DNA from: OCS155 cluster bacterium AG-422-J23
Lineage (GTDB): Bacteria; Actinomycetota; Acidimicrobiia; Actinomarinales; Actinomarinaceae
Assembly (NCBI GenBank): GCA_003213625.1
Contig: QCMT01000003.1
Location: 1 to 64,000 of the forward strand
Reading direction: 5' to 3'
Length of the DNA stretch: 64,000 nucleotides
Position 1 is the stretch's first letter. The number at the start of each line of letters is the position of its first letter. Positions 1-8,800 of this stretch are shown here, one piece after another. A program made the position numbers and the translations under genes. The notes below the pieces were generated by a model that saw nothing but the letters and a program-made list of their open reading frames with translations, made no database searches and was not told where the DNA came from.

Positions 1-1176
1 AGTGTTGAAAATCCAGAAACACTAAAAATCGTTGCACAAAAAATAATTGATTGTAAATCAAAAGGAAACGAGGTTGTAGTAGTTGTTTCTGCTATGGGTT
101 CAAGTACGGATGAGTTAATTGATCTAGCTAATGAACTATCCGATACACCCTCCCCCAGAGAAATGGATATGTTGTTGTCGGCAGGAGAGAGAATAACAAT
201 GTCACTATTAGCAATGCATTTAAATAATCTTGGTTATGAATCCTTTTCTTTAACAGGTTCACAGGCAGGAATAACTACAACGTCAAGACATGGAATGGCA
301 GAGATCGAAAATATTTCTGGTGAAAGAGTTAAAGAAGGTATTAATGAAGGAAAGATAGTAATAGTTGCTGGTTTTCAAGGAGTAAACAAAGAGACTAAAG
401 AGATTACAACACTTGGAAGAGGAGGATCTGATGCTACAGCAGTTGCGTTAGCTGCAGCACTGGGTGCAGAAAAATGTGAGATTTATACAGATGTTGAGGG
501 GGTATTTACAGCAGACCCAAGAATAGTTACAAAAGCCAAATTAATTGAAGAGATAACATACGATGAAATGTTGGAAATGGCTTCATCAGGTGCAAGGGTT
601 TTAATGGCTAGGTCTGTAGAATTTGGTAGAAGGTATAATGTACCAATAATTGTAAAACCTACCTTTAGCGAAGGTTCAGGCACAATTGTAAAGGACAAAG
701 TAATGGAACAAGCAATTGTAAGTGGAGTCACTCACAACGATAAAGAGATCAAATTTACACTATTTGGAGTTCCAGATCAGCCAGGCATTGCTGGAAAAGT
801 TTTTGGACCTCTTTCAGAAAATGGTGTAATTGTAGATATGATTGTTCAAAACGTTTCAAAAGAATCAAAAACGGATATTAGTTTTACTGCACCATTAGAG
901 CAAAAGTCCGAAGTTGAAAATATATTAGAAAATTTATCAACTGAGCTGGAAGCAGAAGGAGCAGATTCAGATCCAAATATTGCAAGGGTTTCTTTAATTG
1001 GTGCTGGTATGAAAGCTGAGTCTGGAATAGCTTCGAAAATGTTTTCAATACTTGGCGAGAATAAAATCAATATTGCAATGATTTCAACATCACCGATAAG
1101 AATTTCATGTGTTGTTAACAAGGATGATATGCAAAAAGCTATAGACTCATTACACAAAGAATTTATTGAAGCATAA
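1..1176 (+). CDS. lysC: Aspartokinase, 5' end cut by window edge
   Basis: Phosphorylates L-aspartate, the first step toward Lys, Met, Thr and diaminopimelate. The frame is open from base 1, and the first visible residues already align with the family's early 'VVVVVSAMG' strand, so only about 20 N-terminal residues (with the KxGGTS motif) lie outside. Visible: the kinase segment GRGGSDATAVALAAALGA, the YTDVEGV/TADPR motif, and two C-terminal ACT domains (around FTLFGVPDQPGIA and SLIGAGMKAESG) that normally bind the feedback inhibitor. About 391 residues are visible. Asd starts on the base after the stop codon, the classical lysC-asd operon. The internal ATG at 94 is not the true start. Confidence 0.96.
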   Translation, partial: SVENPETLKIVAQKIIDCKSKGNEVVVVVSAMGSSTDELIDLANELSDTPSPREMDMLLSAGERITMSLLAMHLNNLGYESFSLTGSQAGITTTSRHGMAEIENISGERVKEGINEGKIVIVAGFQGVNKETKEITTLGRGGSDATAVALAAALGAEKCEIYTDVEGVFTADPRIVTKAKLIEEITYDEMLEMASSGARVLMARSVEFGRRYNVPIIVKPTFSEGSGTIVKDKVMEQAIVSGVTHNDKEIKFTLFGVPDQPGIAGKVFGPLSENGVIVDMIVQNVSKESKTDISFTAPLEQKSEVENILENLSTELEAEGADSDPNIARVSLIGAGMKAESGIASKMFSILGENKINIAMISTSPIRISCVVNKDDMQKAIDSLHKEFIEA

Positions 1177-2178
1177 ATGAAAATCTCAATAGTTGGAGCT
1201 ACTGGTCTTGTAGGGCGAAATATAATTGAGCTCTGTGAAGAATATTTTGACACTTCTGTTGAATACCATCTTTATGCATCCAAAGAATCTGAAGGCAAAA
1301 CACTGCAAGTTAATGGAAAAGAAGTTCCCATTAGAGAGTTAAGTTCAAAAAATATTGAGTCATGCGATATTGCTTTGTTTTCAGCTGGAGGAGAAAGATC
1401 AAGAGAATTTGCAAATCAATTTGTAGACAAAGGCGCTTTCGTAATCGATAATTCATCATCTTTCAGAATGGAAAAAACAGTTCCTCTTGTTGTTTACGGT
1501 ATTAATGAAGACATAATAAAAAACGATTCGAAAATTATAGCCAATCCAAACTGTACAACTATGGCCCTTGTTATGGCTTTGAAACCATTACACGATATTT
1601 TTAATTTATTAAGTATTGTTCCAGTATCATATCAAGCTGTTTCAGGTTCAGGCAAAAGTGCAATTGAATCGTTGGAAAATGAACTTGCTAACCTTTCAAC
1701 ACCAGGATCAGCGCCTGATGAAAAATATTATCAATCCCAGATAGCGAAGAATGTAATTCCAATTGCTGGAAATATTACAGAAAATGGATACTCAGATGAA
1801 GAAATGAAGTTTTCTAATGAGTCAAAAAAGATTTTGGATATACCGGACTTAAATGTTGAGCCATCTAATGCAAGGGTAGGTGTTGAAACTGGACATGGTA
1901 TATTTTGTACTGCAACATTTGAAAAAGATGTTGATGTTGAATCTGCTATTGAATCATTGGAAGCATTTGAAGGTGTAGAATACTGGAAAGAAACTTATCC
2001 GACACCTCTTAATGCTCAAGGAAATAAAAACATCTTAGTCTCTAGAATGAGATCCGGTCTTACAAGCAATAAAATACTAAACTTCTGGGCAGTTGGTGAC
2101 AATCTCTTAAAAGGAGCAGCATTGAATGCTGTTCAAATTGCTAACCACCTATACAAAAATGATTTTTATACCAAATAA
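1177..2178 (+). CDS. asd: Aspartate-semialdehyde dehydrogenase
   Basis: NADPH-dependent reduction of aspartyl phosphate to aspartate semialdehyde, the step after aspartokinase. 333 residues, normal for the family. N-terminal Rossmann motif GATGLVG (residues 7-13), DNSSSFRM near 91-98, and the NPNCTT motif with catalytic Cys126. A later RVGVETGHG segment supplies the conserved His. It abuts lysC with no gap and overlaps the following acyltransferase gene, so the three are probably co-transcribed. Confidence 0.96.
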   Translation: MKISIVGATGLVGRNIIELCEEYFDTSVEYHLYASKESEGKTLQVNGKEVPIRELSSKNIESCDIALFSAGGERSREFANQFVDKGAFVIDNSSSFRMEKTVPLVVYGINEDIIKNDSKIIANPNCTTMALVMALKPLHDIFNLLSIVPVSYQAVSGSGKSAIESLENELANLSTPGSAPDEKYYQSQIAKNVIPIAGNITENGYSDEEMKFSNESKKILDIPDLNVEPSNARVGVETGHGIFCTATFEKDVDVESAIESLEAFEGVEYWKETYPTPLNAQGNKNILVSRMRSGLTSNKILNFWAVGDNLLKGAALNAVQIANHLYKNDFYTK

Positions 2179-2830
2179 AGTTCCCAGAAAGAAAAGAGTT
2201 TTTCTAGGTCCTTTGAGTAGGAGAATACTTAAACTTTCAAACTGGGAAATTACAGGTGAATTTCCGAACTATAAAAAAATAATATTAATTGGAGTACCTC
2301 ATACAGCAAATAGAGATGCCTGGTACGCACTTCTTGCAGTATTGGCCTTGGATTTAAAGATAAATTTTTTTGGTGCAAGGTGGATATTTACCAGACTTCC
2401 AAGCCCTTATACTTTTTCAAAAGATGTTGATCGTTTAGGAATTCCCTGGCCTTTAGGGTGGTTGCAAAAAATAATACTTTTAAAACTTGGAGGAATACCA
2501 GTTTATAGAAATAAATCAAAAGGATTAATAAAGGGTGCTATAGAAGAATTTTCAAAAATGGAAGAATACGTTCTTGCAATTGCTCCAGAAGCTGGGACAG
2601 AGCAGGTAAAAAAATTTAGAAGTGGATTTTATTATTTGGCAAAAGAACTCGATATACCTTACTTACCAATCGAGTTAGATTTTAAAAATAGAAGGTTTCA
2701 TGTACAAAAAGAACAGTTTGTATCTATGTCATTTAAAGAAGAGTCTAAAAAAATTATTTCACTTTTTGAAGGGGTGGAAGGAGCTTTAAGAGAATTTAAA
2801 ATGCTAGAAGAAACGGAACAAAAAGACTAA
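2159..2830 (+). CDS. Lysophospholipid acyltransferase-like (PlsC/LPLAT) protein
   Basis: Predicted membrane-associated acyltransferase that adds an acyl chain to a lysophospholipid or similar acceptor. Family signs are the HTANRD motif (HX4D catalytic pair) about residue 45 and APEAGTEQ, matching the acceptor-binding PEGT motif. 223 residues from the ATG at 2159. An upstream in-frame ATG at 2126 would overlap asd by 53 bases and adds residues with no family likeness, so the shorter start (20-base overlap) is preferred. Acceptor specificity cannot be read; 1-acylglycerol-3-phosphate is only one option. The 3' end overlaps the convergent DUF554 gene by 35 bases. Confidence 0.8.
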   Translation: MIFIPNKVPRKKRVFLGPLSRRILKLSNWEITGEFPNYKKIILIGVPHTANRDAWYALLAVLALDLKINFFGARWIFTRLPSPYTFSKDVDRLGIPWPLGWLQKIILLKLGGIPVYRNKSKGLIKGAIEEFSKMEEYVLAIAPEAGTEQVKKFRSGFYYLAKELDIPYLPIELDFKNRRFHVQKEQFVSMSFKEESKKIISLFEGVEGALREFKMLEETEQKD

Positions 2831-3479
2831 GCATATAATTTCCTACGGGAATTTTTTTTAATCCTAACAAGTTTATTCCAACACCAATTAACAATACGCC
2901 TCCAATTCCTGCAATCGAGTCAGATATTTGTTGTTCAATATTTGTATTAATTAATAAAGCAAACAAAGTAAATATTCCTTGATAGATCAATATTGAGACA
3001 CCCGAGTATACGGCTCCTTTACCACCACTTGAAGTTATGAAAATTACAAGGAAACAGTCTAAAGCAGTTTTTATTAATAATAATTCTAAGTTCGACTCAA
3101 CAACATCAAAGAAAGGCCCAATAATTGCTAGTGGTCCAGTAATTACAATTAATGTAGTTGTTAGATAACTTTCTATAAATTTAGTTTGGTCACTTTCACC
3201 TTTTTCAAATTTTAAATAGAGATAATCTCCAAAATTTTTTACTCTATCTTCAATCTTTAAATAGCTTCCAATAATTGAGCCAACTATCACAGCAAACAGG
3301 GTGAATATAAAATCTGGACTTTTTAAAGTTTCTCTAAACCCTAAAGCCAAAACTAAAAGACCGAGTGGCAGGAGATTTTCATCAAAGTTTTTGAGTTCTT
3401 TTTTAAAAATTATTCTGGCAAGAATACCAGAGACAATAACACCAAATCCATTAATTAGCGTTCCAATTCCTGGGATCAT
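2796..3479 (-). CDS. DUF554 family membrane protein
   Basis: Multi-pass membrane protein of 227 residues matching the DUF554 (YdfK-like) pattern: N-terminal GTLINGFGVIVSGIL helix, a LGLLVLALGFRETL segment, GSIIGSYLKIEDR, and a GGKGAVYSG stretch followed by two more hydrophobic helices. Some members are proposed transporters, but no substrate is established. The start codon shares one base with the dcd stop codon (TAATG), so translation is coupled to dcd. The 3' end runs 35 bases into the convergent acyltransferase gene. Confidence 0.85.
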   Translation of the reverse strand: MIPGIGTLINGFGVIVSGILARIIFKKELKNFDENLLPLGLLVLALGFRETLKSPDFIFTLFAVIVGSIIGSYLKIEDRVKNFGDYLYLKFEKGESDQTKFIESYLTTTLIVITGPLAIIGPFFDVVESNLELLLIKTALDCFLVIFITSSGGKGAVYSGVSILIYQGIFTLFALLINTNIEQQISDSIAGIGGVLLIGVGINLLGLKKIPVGNYMLSLFVPFLLAF

Positions 3480-4042
3480 TAGCTGCTAAAATCGCTATGG
3501 CTTTTACTTGGTGTAGGCCCTTCTTGGCCTTGATACTTACTTCCATAGCTGACGTCACCATACTCAGCCTCTGAAGGTGAATTCAAATAATAGAAAGATA
3601 TTTGTCCAATTTTCATCTCTGGATATATTTTGATTGGTAAGTTTGCAACATTTGAAAGTTCTAATGTTAAATAACCTGAAAATCCAGGATCAACAAATCC
3701 TGCAGTTGAGTGAATTAATAAACCTATCCTACCTAGTGATGACTTACCTTCCAGTCTTGCAACAATCTTATTTGATAAAGCAACTTTTTCATAGGTTGTG
3801 CCCAAAACAAATTCACCAGGATGGAGGACAAATGGTTCGTCCTTTGAAGCCTCCACTAGAGTAGTTAAATCTTCCTGGGGTGATTTCGGATCTATATGAC
3901 TATATTTATGATTTTCAAAAACTCTGAATTCTGTCCCGACCCTTAAATCAACACTGGAGGGTTGTATATATCCTTGATCTAATGGTGATATTTCGATCCA
4001 CTTATCTTCTAAGGCTTTTTTAATATCTTTATCTGAAAGCAT
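3479..4042 (-). CDS. dcd: dCTP deaminase, probably bifunctional dCTP deaminase/dUTPase
   Basis: Converts dCTP to dUTP (or directly to dUMP in bifunctional members) for dTMP synthesis. 187 residues, close to the approximately 190-residue mycobacterial enzyme that carries both activities. Visible: [11 protein letters not shown] near the N-terminus, [24 protein letters not shown], and TLELSN with the catalytic Glu at residue 128. A C-terminal [14 protein letters not shown] tail is the flexible nucleotide-covering lid. Bifunctionality is inferred from the actinobacterial type. It is followed by DUF554 through a TAATG overlap. Confidence 0.95.
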   Translation of the reverse strand: MLSDKDIKKALEDKWIEISPLDQGYIQPSSVDLRVGTEFRVFENHKYSHIDPKSPQEDLTTLVEASKDEPFVLHPGEFVLGTTYEKVALSNKIVARLEGKSSLGRIGLLIHSTAGFVDPGFSGYLTLELSNVANLPIKIYPEMKIGQISFYYLNSPSEAEYGDVSYGSKYQGQEGPTPSKSHSDFSS

Positions 4043-4087
4043 TTTTCCTCACGTTTAAAGAATATACTAATCTAAAAATTTTTGTTT

Positions 4088-4288
4088 TTAATTATTTAGC
4101 AAAGAAGCAACTGTCCATGCAGTAATTATGAATCCTATTGTCCCCAAAAAAATTGTTCTTGATTTATAAAACTCATTATCGTTTTTATCTTTATTTATAA
4201 AAGCAAGAAAGCTACCAGCAAACATAGCTGAGCCAAGGCCTAACATTAGAAGTCTTATAGTTAAATCGAGTGCAAATGGGTCATTCAT
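4088..4288 (-). CDS. Small two-helix membrane protein, unknown function
   Basis: 66 residues from the ATG at 4288 (MNDPFALDLT). A longer reading from 4324 adds 12 Asn/Tyr-rich residues and would cross the start of the divergent choline-kinase-like gene. Two hydrophobic helices (around LLMLGLGSAMFAGSFLAF and IFLGTIGFIITAWTVASLL) are separated by a charged loop KDKNDNEFYKSR. No family was recognised. It sits upstream of dcd on the same strand with a 45-base gap. Confidence 0.6.
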   Translation of the reverse strand: MNDPFALDLTIRLLMLGLGSAMFAGSFLAFINKDKNDNEFYKSRTIFLGTIGFIITAWTVASLLNN

Positions 4289-4314
4289 GACATTATTGTT
4301 ATCATAATAAAATA

Positions 4315-5160
4315 ATGGATACAAGAGATATAGTAGATATTTTTAATAGATTCGACATTTCATCAATCAAAGATGAGAGTAAATACAAAATTTCTACTTT
4401 GGGAAGTATTACAAATCTTAACTATAAAGTTGAAATAGATAATAAAAAATTTGTTCTTAGAGTGCCTGGAGAAAATCCAGATTTAATTAACAGAATATCT
4501 GAAGGATATAATGAAAAACTCATTCAGAGTATCGGAATATCATTGCCATTAATTGTATTTGAAGAAGAAACTGGTCTAAAAATTTCAGAATATTTTGAAG
4601 ATTTATATACTTTTAAATCAACCGATATGCTTGATATAAAATTTAGAGATGACGCATTGAACCTACTAACTATTCTGCATAATTCAGAACTTAAATTTAA
4701 AGAAAATTTCTCTCCTCTCAACGTTTTTAAAAAATTAGTCAAAACGAATGACAAAATTGAATATGAAGCAAAAACTGTCGGCGAAGAGATAGTCAAAGAA
4801 CTGAACAAAATTGGCCTTGATAGTAAGCCATGTCATCAAGACCTCTACCATGCTAATTTTGTTTATTTTAAAGAAAAAGCATATTTGATTGACTGGGAAT
4901 ACTCATCACAAGGGGATCCATTCTTTGACTACGCAGATTTTATATGGCAGAACGAGCTAGAAGATAATACCGAAATAATTAATGATATTTATTCAAAAAT
5001 TGGAATTAACAATGATCAAATTAAAATAAAAATGGAATTATTTCAGATTTTATCAATGATTACTTGGGGCTTTTGGGCAAAAAGAAAATCTCCAAAAGAC
5101 AATAGAGGCCAAGAAGCATTAATTTCAGCATTAGAAAAGTATGATAATAATTTTTCTTAA
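4315..5160 (+). CDS. Choline/ethanolamine kinase-like phosphotransferase
   Basis: 281-residue small-molecule kinase of the APH/choline kinase fold. N-lobe GSITNLNYKVEI with KFVLRVPG carries the nucleotide-binding Lys. C-lobe has the Brenner-type motif HQDLYHANF (His174, Asp176, Asn181) and LIDWEYSSQGDPFFDYADF with the metal-binding Asp193. This combination is closest to LicA/choline kinase-like proteins. The likely substrate is a choline, ethanolamine or thiamine-like alcohol, but it cannot be fixed from sequence. It starts divergently from the small membrane gene, overlapping that gene's longer possible start. Confidence 0.85.
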   Translation: MDTRDIVDIFNRFDISSIKDESKYKISTLGSITNLNYKVEIDNKKFVLRVPGENPDLINRISEGYNEKLIQSIGISLPLIVFEEETGLKISEYFEDLYTFKSTDMLDIKFRDDALNLLTILHNSELKFKENFSPLNVFKKLVKTNDKIEYEAKTVGEEIVKELNKIGLDSKPCHQDLYHANFVYFKEKAYLIDWEYSSQGDPFFDYADFIWQNELEDNTEIINDIYSKIGINNDQIKIKMELFQILSMITWGFWAKRKSPKDNRGQEALISALEKYDNNFS

Positions 5161-5229
5161 AAGATTTAACTATATTAATCTACTTGGGTTAGAATTTCGC
5201 AGTACGAAAAAAGGATAAATTTAAATTTT

Positions 5230-5325
5230 ATGGGATCTTTGATTAAAAAAAGACGTAAGAAAATGTCTAAACATAAATACCGAAAACGTCGTAAATCAAA
5301 TAGACATAAAAAGAAGTCTGTCTAA
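5230..5325 (+). CDS. Tiny basic ribosomal-type protein, bS22/AURKAIP1-COX24 family
   Basis: 31 residues: starts MGSLIKKRRKKMSKHKY and ends HKKKSV, almost entirely Lys/Arg/His. This is the pattern of the actinobacterial AURKAIP1/COX24-domain protein, a small-ribosomal-subunit component described in mycobacteria (bS22). It is too short for usual gene callers. An AAGGA-like Shine-Dalgarno lies at about 5211. The stop interlocks over 4 bases with the convergent PAC2 gene. This protein is one of the best taxonomic markers in the window. Confidence 0.9.
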   Translation: MGSLIKKRRKKMSKHKYRKRRKSNRHKKKSV

Positions 5326-6173
5326 AACTCTCTACCTTCACTATTAAGAAAATCTTCAATTTCCTCGACTAGATTATCCTCCGAGAAACTATCTTCAATG
5401 CTTACTTCTGCCTCTTCAAGTTTTGATACGTATTCAGCGAGATCTTCAGAGTTCTCCATAGCTTTACTAATTTTTGTATCAAACTGTTGTCCTTCTGATT
5501 GAATACCTGAATCATCTATATCAATTTTTAAGATTTCAGAAGTTTTATTCATTAAGGCACCAATACCCTTTGGGTAAGCGCCAGAACTTAAATAATGGGG
5601 AACTGCTGCCCATAAGCCTGAAGTTTCTATTCCGTTACTTCTTAAGTCATGGCCAACAACACTAGTAATTCCAGTAGGTCCAGAATAATTTGTTGGAAGT
5701 ACATTAAATCTCGAATTAAAAGTTGGATCATCGCTTACACCAAATATTGGTACTGGTAAAGTATGTGCAACTTGGCCAAAGAATGCACCTAAAGTAACTG
5801 CTCTTTTTACCCCAAGTTCAATTAGTACTTCTGATATATTCTGTGAATATTTTTTCCATTTCATTGAAGGTTCTTCTCCAAAGACTAAGATCACTTCTTT
5901 TTTAAGTTTGTAATCTTCAATAGAATAAAAAGTTGTTTGTGGCCAGTGAAAATTTCTTTCCCCAATTGCTTTTACTTCAACAACGGGCCTTCTCATTTGA
6001 TAGTTATAAAATCCCTCGGAATTAAGTTCTGCGAAAGGTTCGACATCATAGGTACCGCAAATATTTTCAATACAACCACTTGCAGTGTTACCAGCGTCAC
6101 TCCATCCCTCAAAAGCAAGAATTGCTACAGGGTCAGATAGAAGTGGCTTTCTATACCAAACAACATCTTCCAT
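5322..6173 (-). CDS. PAC2 family protein
   Basis: 283 residues matching the PAC2 (proteasome assembly chaperone 2-like) family common in Actinobacteria. Features: N-terminal AILAFEGWSDAGNTAS, a DVEPFAELN segment, FGEEPSMKWKKYSQN, GVKRAVTLGAFFGQVAHT and GPTGITSVVGHDL. The C-terminal 60 residues are acidic and Glu-rich, likely helical. The bacterial role is not firmly known; a link to Pup-proteasome function is inferred from the eukaryotic family only. No proteasome genes are visible in this window. Confidence 0.9.
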   Translation of the reverse strand: MEDVVWYRKPLLSDPVAILAFEGWSDAGNTASGCIENICGTYDVEPFAELNSEGFYNYQMRRPVVEVKAIGERNFHWPQTTFYSIEDYKLKKEVILVFGEEPSMKWKKYSQNISEVLIELGVKRAVTLGAFFGQVAHTLPVPIFGVSDDPTFNSRFNVLPTNYSGPTGITSVVGHDLRSNGIETSGLWAAVPHYLSSGAYPKGIGALMNKTSEILKIDIDDSGIQSEGQQFDTKISKAMENSEDLAEYVSKLEEAEVSIEDSFSEDNLVEEIEDFLNSEGREF

Positions 6174-6214
6174 AAACGAAGATTAATATTTAAAAAATTT
6201 TATATAAAAAGAAA

Positions 6215-8275
6215 TTAGAGTTTTCTGGATGAGTTTAAAACTACAGATAAACTTGATAAAGCCATAGCTAAAGCAGCCATACTTGGAACAATACTCCCAC
6301 TTACAGCAATTGGAATCATGATTATGTTATATATAAAGGCAAAAAATAAATTTTGAATAATTCTTTTATTTGAATTTTTTGAAATATTAAAAATTTTGTT
6401 TAATATTTCAAGGCCCCCTTTAAAAATAATAATGTCGCTAACACTTTGCGCGATTTGTGTGCTTTGAGAAAAGGATAAACTTACATTTGCTTGTTTAAGT
6501 GCAGGTGAATCATTGATTCCATCGCCAATGAAACCTACCGTTTTATCCATCTGTTTTTCTTGAATATATTTTAATTTATCTTCTGGGGACTGATTGCCTA
6601 ACACATTTTTGATATTTAAATCATTTCCAATTTCTTGGACTTTTTCAGTTTTGTCTCCTGATAAAATTTCAATTTCATAATCTTTTGAAAGATCTTTAAT
6701 GATATCTTTATTTACAGTTTTATCTTCTACTAGCTTTACCTTAAATTCCTCATTATCAATTATTAATTCAAGATCCCCTTTTAAATCATCTTTCGACCTA
6801 AAAACAGAAACTTTTTTGTTTTCAACAACTCCACTAACACCAATTCCTGGTGTTTCAATAAAATTATCTACAGGGAACAGACTCAAATTTTTTATTTCCG
6901 ATTCCAAAAGTATGCTTTTAGCAATAGGATGGTTTGATTTTTGTTCAACAGACGCAAGCACTCTCAATACTTCATCATCAACAATTTTACCTTTTGAATC
7001 TGAGATGCTTTCTATTTTGAAAATACCAGAAGTAAGAGTTCCAGTTTTATCAAAAACTATTGTGTCTAAATTTTTGAATCTTTGAAGATAGTCAAAATTT
7101 TTAAAAATAAAACCATTACGATTTGAAACTGAGGCAGTCCTAAATAATACGATAGGAGTTGCAAGTCCTAGAGCACAAGGGCAGGCAACAACAAGAATTG
7201 CAATTGTTGAACTGATTGTCTCTGAAAAATCATTTTCTAATACAAATAATTTAAATATCATGTTTGCAAAACTTAAAATCAAAATAGAAGGAACAAAGAT
7301 ATTTGTTATTTTATCTACGAGATCTTGAACTTCAGGCTTACTTGTCTGGGCTTTCAAAATTAATTTTTCAATATGGTTTAAAGTTGTCTCTCCCTCTTTT
7401 TTTACTACTTCAACTTCAATATCATCACCGAGATTAATTGAACCAGATACAATTTCATCACCCTCTTTTTTTGTAAGAGGTTCGGATTCACCAGAGATTA
7501 CGCTTTCATCAACTTCAGAACTACCACGTATGATTACACCATCAAGAGGAATGATTTCACCTTTCTTAACTATGATTACATCACCAATTTCAATCTGATT
7601 TAAAGGCTTGCGAACAGTTATTTGATTTTCGAAAACATTTACATCTTTGGGAATACTTTCGATTATGGAGTCTGATACTGAAACAGATGACTTAATTGAA
7701 ATATCTTCTATAGTCTTACCAAGGAGAATGAAGCTAATTATGAATCCTCCTGTTTCTAAGTACATTAATTCTCCATTATTTGGCAAAATTCCAATGGCGA
7801 AAGAGGAGAGACTACCAATAGAGATTAATGTATCCATATTGAAATTAAGTTTTTTTATATTTTTTAAAGCAGATACGTGAAATTTTCTACCAAAAACAAA
7901 AATTATTAGTGAACCTATTCCTAATGCGGCGAGACCTTGATCAGCCCCAATGAGTGGGTTGATACTAAGCGTAAATATGAGAGAAAGAAACGGAGTAAGA
8001 AATTTTCTTATATTACTTTTTTTCTCCTCGGCTATTTCTTCTTGTGCTGAATATCCAATTGATCTAATTCGTTGAATATATTCATCTGAATTATTATCTT
8101 CGAGGTTAACTTCTAAGATTGCTTTTTTTAGGGGGAAGTTTACAACTACATCTTTGACAGATTTTTCTTTTGTTAGAACTCTCTCTATTCTTGCAGCACA
8201 TGCTGCACAGGTCATTCCTTCAACAGATAGAACTAACGTTTTTGTCTCAGCTGACAACGGTATAGCCTTGTTCAT
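6215..8275 (-). CDS. copA: Copper-translocating P1B-type ATPase
   Basis: Exports Cu(I) across the cytoplasmic membrane, protecting the cell and possibly supplying cuproenzymes. 686 residues. One N-terminal heavy-metal domain with GMTCAAC (Cys23, Cys26), then membrane helices, SGES in the actuator domain, the intramembrane VACPCALGLATP near residue 360, phosphorylation motif DKTGT near 408, SNHPIAKS (HP locus) and GDGINDSPAL near 583. The ATG at 8275 lies inside the 3' end of copZ (29-base overlap), so expression is probably coupled. A longer reading from 8293 is possible. The nearby caa3 oxidase would need copper in CuA and CuB. Confidence 0.93.
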   Translation of the reverse strand: MNKAIPLSAETKTLVLSVEGMTCAACAARIERVLTKEKSVKDVVVNFPLKKAILEVNLEDNNSDEYIQRIRSIGYSAQEEIAEEKKSNIRKFLTPFLSLIFTLSINPLIGADQGLAALGIGSLIIFVFGRKFHVSALKNIKKLNFNMDTLISIGSLSSFAIGILPNNGELMYLETGGFIISFILLGKTIEDISIKSSVSVSDSIIESIPKDVNVFENQITVRKPLNQIEIGDVIIVKKGEIIPLDGVIIRGSSEVDESVISGESEPLTKKEGDEIVSGSINLGDDIEVEVVKKEGETTLNHIEKLILKAQTSKPEVQDLVDKITNIFVPSILILSFANMIFKLFVLENDFSETISSTIAILVVACPCALGLATPIVLFRTASVSNRNGFIFKNFDYLQRFKNLDTIVFDKTGTLTSGIFKIESISDSKGKIVDDEVLRVLASVEQKSNHPIAKSILLESEIKNLSLFPVDNFIETPGIGVSGVVENKKVSVFRSKDDLKGDLELIIDNEEFKVKLVEDKTVNKDIIKDLSKDYEIEILSGDKTEKVQEIGNDLNIKNVLGNQSPEDKLKYIQEKQMDKTVGFIGDGINDSPALKQANVSLSFSQSTQIAQSVSDIIIFKGGLEILNKIFNISKNSNKRIIQNLFFAFIYNIIMIPIAVSGSIVPSMAALAMALSSLSVVLNSSRKL

Positions 8276-8450
8276 CAAGAAGTGATTTAACAAGATCTAA
8301 ATTTATCTCTTCTGAGGACTCCAGTGTTACATTTTTTGTCTGAACGTCAACATTAACTGATTCAATATTTTCAACACCTGACAAAGTGTTTACAATCGTA
8401 CTTTTACAATGATCACAACTTATTTCGGGAACGTTAAAATTAGTAGCCAT
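8247..8450 (-). CDS. copZ: Copper chaperone CopZ-like, heavy-metal-associated domain
   Basis: 67-residue single HMA domain of beta-alpha-beta-beta-alpha-beta type. The metal site reads ISCDHCKSTI (CxxC), replacing the commoner GMTCxxC. It likely hands Cu(I) to CopA, whose start overlaps this gene's end. The 5' flank is AT-rich with a repeated AACTTAACAAT / AACTAACAAT element at about 8460-8490 that could be a regulator site, but no CsoR-type operator was recognised. Confidence 0.88.
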   Translation of the reverse strand: MATNFNVPEISCDHCKSTIVNTLSGVENIESVNVDVQTKNVTLESSEEINLDLVKSLLDEQGYTVVS

Positions 8451-8501
8451 AATAGAATAATAATTGTTAGTTGTTTATATTGTTAAGTTGAATTTTTAAA
8501 C

Positions 8502-8696
8502 TTATGCAGTTTCTTGAAGAATTCTTCCTCTAACTCTTGGGTATTTAACAGGAGCATGGTTAAAGCAGTGCTCTCTTTTGTTATAGATACTTAATTGAGT
8601 ATTGCAAGATTCTTCTTTACAAACTCTGCCCTGGTCAAAACTCTTTGAAGGTCTTATACCACCTTTAATTTGACTTGCTTTTAATCCGTCAGTCAT
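8502..8696 (-). CDS. Small Cys/His protein, putative zinc-binding, unknown function
   Basis: 64 residues. Central pattern RVCKEESCNTQLSIYNKREHCFNH gives Cys-x4-Cys-x11-Cys-x2-His, a plausible single zinc site, followed by a conserved-looking PxxYPRVRGR tail. It is a clear paralogue of the protein at 30064-30267, which shares the C-x4-C, S-x-YN, C-x2-H, AP and YPRVRG elements. No named family was recognised. The upstream region contains a perfect 16-base palindrome. DNA, RNA or ribosome contact is plausible from the basic tail but unproven. Confidence 0.8.
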   Translation of the reverse strand: MTDGLKASQIKGGIRPSKSFDQGRVCKEESCNTQLSIYNKREHCFNHAPVKYPRVRGRILQETA

Positions 8697-8710
8697 TTAA
8701 TTCCCCACTT

Positions 8711-8726
8711 TGTGAATATATTCACA
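8711..8726. promoter_or_regulatory. Perfect 16-base palindrome, candidate operator
   Basis: TGTGAATATATTCACA is a perfect inverted repeat located 15-30 bases upstream of the small Cys/His gene, in the 104-base gap shared with the divergent selenoprotein gene. The position fits a dimeric regulator overlapping a promoter. A second weaker repeat (AAAAAC, 6-base spacer, GTTTTT) lies at 8744-8761. The regulator is unknown. Confidence 0.45.
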
Positions 8727-8800
8727 AGCTTAACAAACATTTGAAAAACCTGCAAGTTTTTCCAAACTTTTTATCCAGCTACGTATAGTAACATTTGTTT

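Noticed and set aside
846-1253. 135-residue ORF antisense to lysC
   Set aside because: Ser/Ile-rich shadow of the lysC and asd coding frames with no ribosome site or family match.
8744-8761. Short inverted repeat AAAAAC / GTTTTT taken as a terminator
   Set aside because: A/T-only arms are weak in this AT-rich DNA and no gene ends nearby on the required strand.
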